Source of the DNA: Manihot esculenta
Lineage: Eukaryota > Streptophyta > Magnoliopsida > Malpighiales > Euphorbiaceae
Reading direction: 5' to 3'
NCBI RefSeq assembly: GCF_001659605.2
Contig: NC_035172.2
Location: forward strand, 19,841,051 to 19,905,050
DNA: 64,000 nt
Positions within the stretch are counted from its first letter, which is position 1. Each line of letters opens with the position of its first letter. This document shows positions 56,457 through 64,000 of the stretch, one piece after another. A program made the position numbers and the translations under genes. The notes under the pieces are model-generated. The model saw only the letters and a list, made by a program, of their open reading frames with translations, had not been told where the DNA came from and ran no database searches.

Positions 56457-56507
56457 TTATCTTAAGATCTTTTTGTCAAATGTCATGTATGTGAAAGTTG
56501 TCCTCTA

Positions 56508-56513
56508 AATAAA
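56508..56513 (+). promoter_or_regulatory. Candidate polyadenylation signal
   Basis: AATAAA, 52 bases after the stop codon of the methylesterase-like gene, followed by GT-rich sequence (TGTGTTGGTTGGTAGTGT). Confidence 0.6.
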
Positions 56514-56572
56514 AATGTGTTGGTTGGTAGTGTATTAATTATTTTGAAAAGATTTTAGCATGGGATGATTGA

Positions 56573-57463
56573 TTTTTTTTTTTTTTTAATCAATGCAAGT
56601 TGCATTTATTATGGCCATACAGAAATTTATACAAGAGGGCTAATCCAATCTAAAAGTCAAAAGTATAAATCAAACCAACTACAATTCAATCTAAACTCAC
56701 ACCTAGATCTAAAATCAACCTACATCCCATGATGCACAACCCAAAATCAACTTAAAAATTTATCCATCAGTCAAACCGACTCACCATCTCAAAAGTACAA
56801 ACAACATCAAATAGGGACAATTTACCGAGCAAGCGGTCAAATCCAATTCAATATCTTACCTCCAGAGAAAGAAGTGGAAATTAAACCCCAAAATTGCATG
56901 CAACAATATAGAGAAAACTCAAGAGACACGATTGGATAAAATGGCTATGAAAAAAGAACAATCACAAAGGCAGGAGGTGCAGCAAACTAAGCTGATCATC
57001 GGTTTAGGGGAGTGTTATCCACCGATGGCCATGGGTCCTGAACAGTGAATGCCACACAAGAGAGATTCTCTCGCGAGCATTAAAACAGAACCATCACCCT
57101 CACAATGGTAACAAGTTTGAAATCACATTCTCAGTCGTGAACGATAGGAGTCTGAAAAGAAACAAATAAAAAGACAACTACCGCCCTCAATAAGGGAGAA
57201 CTAAGGATGGTGGTCGATCCCCTATTCGAAGGTAGGGGAAGAACCAATAGAACTAAAATTAAAGCAAAAAAAAGAAAAACAACGAAAGAAAGAAATCAAA
57301 AATAGAAAATCATTTGATTAGTAGCTACAATTCAAAAAATCCAACTATCTAATCGCCATTCTATGCCGACATTCAAAATCTTTCTACTGTTTGTATTCTT
57401 CTGACTCTCACTTTCTCTCTTTTTCGCAAAGCATCGAGAGCCCTTTTAAAACTCTGAAATAAT
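56573..57463 (-). mobile_element. Poly(A)-tailed retroposed sequence (LINE/SINE-like or processed transcript)
   Basis: Read on the minus strand, about 880 bases of moderately GC-containing, non-coding DNA end in AATAAATGCAACTTGCATTG and a run of A (plus-strand T run 56573-56587). TGATTGA occurs at both ends (56566-56572 and 57464-57470) as a possible short TSD. Composition differs from the AT-rich flanks. No open frame and no reverse transcriptase motif, so a truncated LINE, a long SINE or a retroposed non-coding RNA are all possible. Confidence 0.55.
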
Positions 57464-59611
57464 TGATTGAATTTGGATATTTTTTATATTTTTTTATATA
57501 GATAGAACTTTTTTTAATATTTATGGTTTTAATTTTTTTTAAAATAAATAACTTTATATAAATCAATTGTTTATTAATTATTTTTTTCTTATTTACTTTT
57601 TAATAAGAGAAGTATTTTTAAAATGTTAATGAGATTTAATCATATTTATGAAATATTTTCGCTGAAAGGTAATTTATTTTTCTTATTTTTATTAAAATTT
57701 AGTATATTTATTAATTTTGTAATTTGTATGTAAAAATCTTAAACCATATATAAAAAGAATAGAGGGAGTATGAGTCTCATAAAATTTAGACTAATTATTT
57801 TGAGTATGATGGGGCACTCAATTACTATTAATTGACTGTTTTTGTTTTGGCGAATTGATAAAAAAAAAAATAGTACTTTCGTGTTTTTTTAATTATAATC
57901 AATTCTTTTATTTTCATTAATTTTAGTGTAATTTTAAATTTTTAAATTCATTATAAACATACATAGTCAAAATTAACGATTGGGCTGTTGACATGGTGTT
58001 TGATATAACATTAGTAATATTATTTTATTTATTATTATTGATGTGGCATGACACTATCATTATAAAAATATTTAATTTTATTTATTAAATTAAAAATTCA
58101 TATAAAAATAATATCATTAGTAATAAAATAATAATAACAATAATATATGATGGTGGGTGGAAGGAGGCTAAGGGAGAATAGATAATGTTTAGATGGATGC
58201 AACTTGCAAGACAGAAAGAGAAAGACGAGTGGAGAAAAGGGGGAGAGAGAGACAAGTCCTATCGATCTTTTCTTCTCTAGTTTCTAACTCCATTGCTCAC
58301 TGTCTCTTTCCATCATCCATCATCAATCATCTTAATTTCTCTTTTTTCTTTTATATATCTGATGATATATATACACATTACTCATATGTTGATTATTAAT
58401 TATATGTATGTGCTAAAATGATGATAATATTCTTTTTATTAATATTTTTATATGATTTTTTTAAAATATTTTTATATTAATTTCTTATATTAAAAATATT
58501 TCTGTTTCCCACTCAATTTTCATGACGTGCATAAAAATATTGTATTTAGAGTAAAATATTTATTTTGAGTAATTTAAATTAAAATAAATTAAATTTTAAT
58601 ATAATTAATAAATTAGTTCTTACATTTTTAAAACTGAACACTTAAACATCTGAGTTTTAAATTTATTCAACCTAAAATCTTTCGTTTATAATTCTGCCAA
58701 TTTTCTGTTATCGGAATGTAAAATGATAAAAATACTAACTCCATCTTCTTCTTTTTTATTCTTCTTTGATCATGACCTAACAAAATTCAATATCAAATTC
58801 AATGTTCTCATCAAACATATAATACCAAAATTTATATTCTTATCATATTAACAAATGAACTTTTGATTCATTGCATATTAAGATAATGAGCATGAAACAG
58901 AGATAGAGAAAAGAACATAAACTAGATATGGAGCAAGTGGATTTATGTTTTTAGACATTGGAATCCGTGAAGGAGGAACATGAAATAAAAGACCCAAGGA
59001 TTTCAAACTAAACCCATTTCTACTCCTCGCTCAAAGCTCCACAATACTCCATCTCCTAACATAATAATTTTTTAGTGTTCATATCAACATCTCTGTATCA
59101 AGATACAATAAGACCCAGCTTACATGCACAGCTCTTTGCAACTTCTAATTAATTCCACAAATTGCAAAATAGAACATTTAAAGCTCACTCTTATTTACTG
59201 TAATGGTGAAAAATATAAATGTTTGTAATTTGAGGTGGTGGAGGAATTGAACAATTAAAGAGGATGATAGTTTAGGTTTTCAATTTTTCAAAGATTCTTG
59301 AATGCATCCCACAATATCTACGCTACTTTAGTGCTCATCCCTCACTCACTCTCTATTCCTAACCTATATGACGAAGCCTTACTCTTCTTCACCACCTTGG
59401 CAATACTGCATACTTTATCTTCACACATCCTGAAACAAAAACTCAAATTAATTCAAAATTCTCCAGAGTGCAATACCCATCCATTATGGAGGAGATTAAC
59501 AATACCTTAGTTTTTGAACTCGAAGCTCCAGATTGTGGAGAAGTTTAGCAACCTCAAATTGAATATCTCCTATTCAAAATGCGATAACATTTTGCCTTTG
59601 TAGTCTATTAT
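57464..59611. other. AT-rich host spacer
   Basis: No coding signature. A short open frame at 58193-58399 and one at 59298-59510 lack any recognisable motif. AGAGGGAGTA at about 57761-57770 resembles a MITE end, but no partner was found. A segment near 58555-58625 (AAAATATTTATTTTGAGTAA) recurs at 4438-4460, so a dispersed repeat is present. Confidence 0.55.
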
Positions 59612-59920
59612 GTTGATAAAGGACTTATTAGACTCCGTCAGGAATTTTAATCAATATCGTTTGGCTAAAATAATATAAGAGAAATAATAGATTACAAGCC
59701 GAAAAGTCTTATTGAAATTCTTTAAACATTGAAAAGTGAGTTTCAAATAGTCAAGAAAAACTATTTATAATAGAAAAAAAAATCCTAATATACAAAATAT
59801 AAAAATATCCAAAAAAATAATTAAAATATAAAATTGACTCCTAAACGGTTGAATTTTTGCCTCGAACTTTATGACAGGCCTATGGCCTTGGTCACACTTT
59901 TGAAAGTCGTGCGTTTCAAA
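59612..59920 (-). repeat. Probable 3' LTR (or its outer part) of Gypsy-3
   Basis: In minus orientation the sequence ends TTTATCAACA at 59612 and contains CTATTATAAATAG near 59763-59776, a TATA box as expected in an LTR. The inner edge next to the coding region (before about 60008) was not resolved; no clear polypurine tract. The 5' LTR lies beyond the right edge. Confidence 0.4.
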
Positions 59921-60008
59921 ATTTCCTTTTCGAAAAGCTATCATGGGTCTCCATCAGATGTCGGTAGCAAAAGTTAGGTTCGGTCCAAGTCTATCGTAAA
60001 GTCCAAGG

Positions 60009-63000
60009 CTAGTTGCTCTTGTCATTTCCTTCCACTTTTAAAACACTCGATTTCGAGTTGTCATTAGCAGGGTAGTGCTGAAATAGATTCGTCACATTAA
60101 ACGTCTTGGAAATTTTCATCTCATTTGGGAGATGAAGAATATAGGTATTGTCATTAATCTTCCGAATGATCATAAATGGACCAATTTTCTTAGAGTCAAA
60201 CTTTTTCTGTCCTCCACTATGTTCCTTGTGTAAATACACCATAACTTGGTCACAGACATTAAAGAACTTGAAACGCCTATGTTTATCAGCTGTATCTTTA
60301 TATTTGTCATTGCTTCTCTAAGGCATTGTTGTACTTGTTTAAAAACATCCACATGCTGCTTTGCCAAGTTGCTTGCTGCAATACTATTGGGAGAACCTGT
60401 AGGAAGGGTAATAAGATCAATTGTACGCGCTGGGACTTTTCTGTACACAATTGCAAATGGTGAAATCTTTGTGGAGCTGTAGACATCACTGTTGTAAGTA
60501 AATTCTGCTTGGGCAAGAGCAAGATCCCAAGCAGTTTTCTTATTACTGCAGATGCAGCGCAGAAGATTGCCAAGCATACGGTTCACCACTTCAGTTTGTC
60601 CATCAGTTTGAGAATGGACTGCACTGCTGTATCGAAATTCAGTTCCAAAATATTTTCATAAAGTCACCCAGAAGTGAGCTAGAAACTTTATATCTCTGTC
60701 ATAAATAATGGTCTTAGGGACGCCATGTAAGCGAACAGCCTCCTGGAAAAACAGTTTTGCCATATGAGAAGCATCATTAGTTTTCTTACAAAGAATGAAA
60801 TGCGCTATTTTGAAGAACTTGTCAACAATAACAAAAATGAAATCAGATCCACGTTGAGTACGTGGAAGACTAAGAATAAAATTCATAGACAAGTTCTCCC
60901 AAGGATATGCTGGAATAGGCAGTGGAGTGTATCAGACTATATTCTGCGAATGACCCTTCTAAGTTTGACAAACTGGACACTTCTGGACCATCCGACCTAT
61001 ATCTCTTTTTAATTGTAGTCAGTAAAAATGCTCCTCCAACTCAACAATAGTCTTATCACGCCCCAAATGACCATTCAAACCTCCTCTATGGACCTCCTGA
61101 ATCAATTTTTTTCGCAGAGAAGATCGAGGAATGCATAACCTATTCTCCTTAAAAACAAAGCCATCATGTATCAAGAACCCATCAGCAGGCTGGTGAGCCT
61201 GGACTCTAGCCCATATATCAACAAAATCATCATCTATAGCATACAAATCCTTCAGAAATTCAAAACTTACAACCTCTTGATTAACTGTAATCAACAGAGC
61301 AGCCCTTTACTCAAAGCATCTGCCACCTTATTACTATGGCTAGCCTTATATTTTATGATATAATGAAATGCTCTAAAATAAGTTGCCCATCGAGCATGCA
61401 TCTTATTCACATGTTTTTTAGTTTTAAAGTGGATCAAAGATTGATGATTTATGTGAATAATAAACTCTCGCCCCATCAGATATTACTCCCAAGTTTTAAA
61501 AGTCTGGAATACTGCATATAACTCCTGCTCATAGGTAGACCACTTCTTTCTAGCTTCATTCAGTTTCTCACTAAAAAAGGCAATAGGCCTTTTAGACTGT
61601 GACAGCACTCCGCCAATCCCAACTCCACAAACATCACATTCAACCTCAAACAGTTTATCAAAATCGGGTAGAGCAAGAATAGGGGCAGAAGTAAGCTTAT
61701 CTTTAATCTCAAAGCTCTTGTTGGTAGTGTTAGTCCAAGCAAATTTCTGCACTCTCTCTTTCTTCAAATAATCTGTGATAGGGGCAATGATGCTGTTGAA
61801 ATTTCTGATAAACCGTCGATAGAAAGTAGCAAGGCCATGAAAGCTGTGAACTTCAGAAATAGTTTTGGGAATAGGCCAATTATGTATTGTTTCTACCTTC
61901 TTCTCATCAACATGTATCCTTTCTGCATTAACAACGAATCCCAAGAATAGAATGCACTCCGTCATATAAATGCATTTTTTAAGATTAATAACCAGCTCAC
62001 TTTCTTGTAAGGCTGGCATGACTTGACGGAGTTGCTGTAGATGTTCTTCTTTGTTGTGACTAAAAATCAAGATGTCATCAAAATAAACAACCACAAATTT
62101 GCATAAGAAAGGATGCAAAACCTGGTTCATAAGTCGTATAAAAAGTGTTAGGTGCATTCATCATACCAAAGGGCATAACCAGCCACTCATACAAGCCTTC
62201 CTTAGTCCTGAAGGCTGTCTTCCAATCATCTCCCTCCTTAATCCAAACTTGGTGATAGCCGCTTTTAAGGTGGATTTTAGAGAAGACTTTAGACCCGGAT
62301 AGCTGATCCAGCATGTCATCCAGTCGTGGAATAGGAAATCAATACTGAATTGTAATTTTGTTGATGGTCCTGCTATCCACCCACATTCTCCAAGTCCCAT
62401 CTTTCTTTGGAACTAATAAAGCATGTACTCCACAATGGCTAATGCTCTCCCGAATATGCCCCTTCTTCAATAATTCTTCAACCTGTTCTTGGAGGATTTA
62501 ACTCTCCTTTAGACTCATCTTGTAATGAGGCAGATTCGATAATTTTGATCCAGAAATAAGATCAATCTGATGTTGGATATCCTGCAGAGGTGGAAGCTTG
62601 GAGGATTCCTCCACTATCTTAGAAAACTCATTCAACAGCTCTTTGACGGGTGGTGGTAAAGATGGTGCATCCTCCATTGTATCTTCTGCTCTCACCCATA
62701 AAGCCAGTGTACCTTTAGATTTTTCAACTGTGCTCGATAGCCTCTGCACTCCTGTGGAAATAGCAATAACATTCTTCCATTCCACTTTAGAATGTTTCAC
62801 AGAACCAAAAGGCAAAATAGTAATATTCTTTCAATTCCACATGTTCAATTCCACGTGAATATATATGAATTCTCCTTCTCCTTATACAAAGTATCGACAT
62901 TGAACTGCCAAGGGCGACCTAGCAAAATTTCAAAGCAATCCATATTCACAACATCACAATTAACAAGTTCAGTGTAAGATTTACCGATCGAGATAGGCAC

Positions 63001-64000
63001 GCTGCAGATTCTGTTGACCTCAATTATCAGACCTTCCTTAATCCATCCGACTTTGTATGGCGAAGGGTGCGGCTGTATAGGCAACTACAATTTCTCCACC
63101 AATTGCTTAGCTATCAGATTCTCACAACTGCAGCTATCTATAATTAGCCTGCATATTGCTTCTCTTACTCGACACTTTGCCTGGAAAATCTTCTTCCTTT
63201 GCATCTCATCCTCCTATTTTGTCAAGCATAAGATTTTCTTCACCACATAGGTGACCTCTCCATCTTCAGAACCAACAATAGATCTGTCATCGTCATCAAC
63301 TTCCTCCTCAAATTTAGCCACCTACTCAACTACATTAACCTGTCGGCGATCATTATTAACTCCTCTACGTTCTGGACAATTATTCAATCGATGACCAGAT
63401 TGCCTGCAGCGGTAACATATGTCTCCCGTTGACTTCTAATAAGGATTGATTTTGCCTCCTCTGTCTGCTGTAGTGGTGACTGCTTTTCTCTTATTGTCTC
63501 TCCTTTCTTCCATAGTATTATGAGGGTTGCTAGAAATTTACAACCTTAGAAAGTTGCCCGCTATAATTGCCTCTATACTGCTGCTTTCCTGTCGAACTAG
63601 AATTTTCGTAATTAAAATTCCGGTTATACTACTGTCGTGGCTGCCAATCAACACGCTCTTCTGCCCTTTTTGCCATTTCAATTGCGTCTGCCAAAGTGAA
63701 AATCGCAGCTACTCCCATCATATAGCGAATTTCGTGATTCAGGCCCTTCTGATAATGAGCAACCTGCTGGGCTTTGTTCTCACAGTTTTCACACCTCGCT
63801 TGCAACCTCAAAAACTCCTCGGTATATTCATCTACCCTTCGATTCCCCTATATACAGTCATGACACCGGTTATACAAAATCTGAGCGTGATCGCTAGGCA
63901 AGAACCGATGTTCAATCATTTGCTTCATCAACACCTAGTTTCGTATGGGTTCCAGTCTCCTCCGATAGCGTTTGTTTTGAACCGAATTCCACTAGACTAC
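60009..64000 (-). pseudogene. Gypsy-3: degenerate Ty3/Gypsy gag-pol, cut by window edge
   Basis: In element order from the right: gag C-terminal part 63811-63629 (LQARCENCENKAQQVAHYQK); CCHC knuckle CYRCRQSGHRLNNC near 63424-63364; protease-like region 63084-62845 with LLGRPWQFN; RT 62400-61483 with [33 protein letters not shown] and [11 protein letters not shown]; RNase H 61600-61291 (INHQSLIHF, ADALSKG); integrase zinc domain 61294-61019 (GGLNGHLGRDKT); integrase core 60892-60656 ([19 protein letters not shown]); integrase end 60589-60009. Frameshifts and stops separate almost every domain, so it is inactive. It extends out of the window on the gag side. Confidence 0.87.

Noticed and set aside
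57480..57775. Possible Stowaway-type MITE ending AGAGGGAGTA
   Set aside because: No matching inverted terminal repeat or TA duplication was found on the left side.
58193..58399. Small open frame MDATCKTERERRVEKRGRER
   Set aside because: AT-rich surroundings, no homologous pattern, and no supporting splice or poly(A) context.

Overview
This is plant nuclear DNA from a retrotransposon-dense intergenic region. The evidence is plant-type LTR retrotransposons primed by initiator tRNA-Met or tRNA-Asp, AT-rich host spacers, and one intron-containing host gene of the plant methylesterase / hydroxynitrile-lyase family. A dicot is likely. Euphorbiaceae (for example cassava) is my guess from the general character of the repeats and cannot be proven from the window.

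The main structure is a nested stack of LTR retrotransposons from 5485 to 52557, resolved by matching LTR ends, target-site duplications (TSDs), primer sites and interrupted reading frames. Level 1 is an old Ty1/Copia element, 'Copia-1' (5485-52557, +). Its 5' LTR is split by a Tekay/Del-like non-autonomous Ty3/Gypsy element, 'Gypsy-1' (5649-14282, TSD AGTAC). Its coding region is split by a second Copia, 'Copia-2' (17317-50707, TSD TTAGA). Copia-2 carries an Athila-like solo LTR in its leader (19176-20608, TSD ACAAT), an Athila-like element in its polyprotein gene (23661-42469, TSD ACATG), and a reverse-oriented related Copia, 'Copia-3' (44841-about 50195), whose 5' end was lost in a deletion that also removed the start of Copia-2's 3' LTR. 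The Athila 5' LTR is in turn split by a young, nearly intact Tekay-like chromovirus, 'Gypsy-2' (23957-33836, minus, TSD CGAAA). LTR divergence falls from the outside in, as nesting order requires.

The flanks are: 1-1021, the outer end of another minus-strand Tekay-like LTR; 1022-5484, AT-rich DNA with a decayed Copia remnant; 52558-59611, host DNA with a two-exon methylesterase-like gene (54917-56456, apparently with a GC-AG intron) and a poly(A)-tailed retroposed sequence; and from about 59612 to the right edge, a degenerate minus-strand Gypsy element.

The most unusual feature is a GC-rich near-palindrome, TTCGGC(G/C)GCCGAA and variants. It occurs in clusters in the LTRs of both the Tekay-like and the Athila families, and has also entered the coding region of the Athila element, which has no reverse transcriptase and where it is translated as a run of (R)PPN units. 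The motif has no stop codon in any of six frames and contains the GCCGCC core of plant ERF binding sites. The Athila-like solo LTR carries a different set of inverted repeats at the same relative position.
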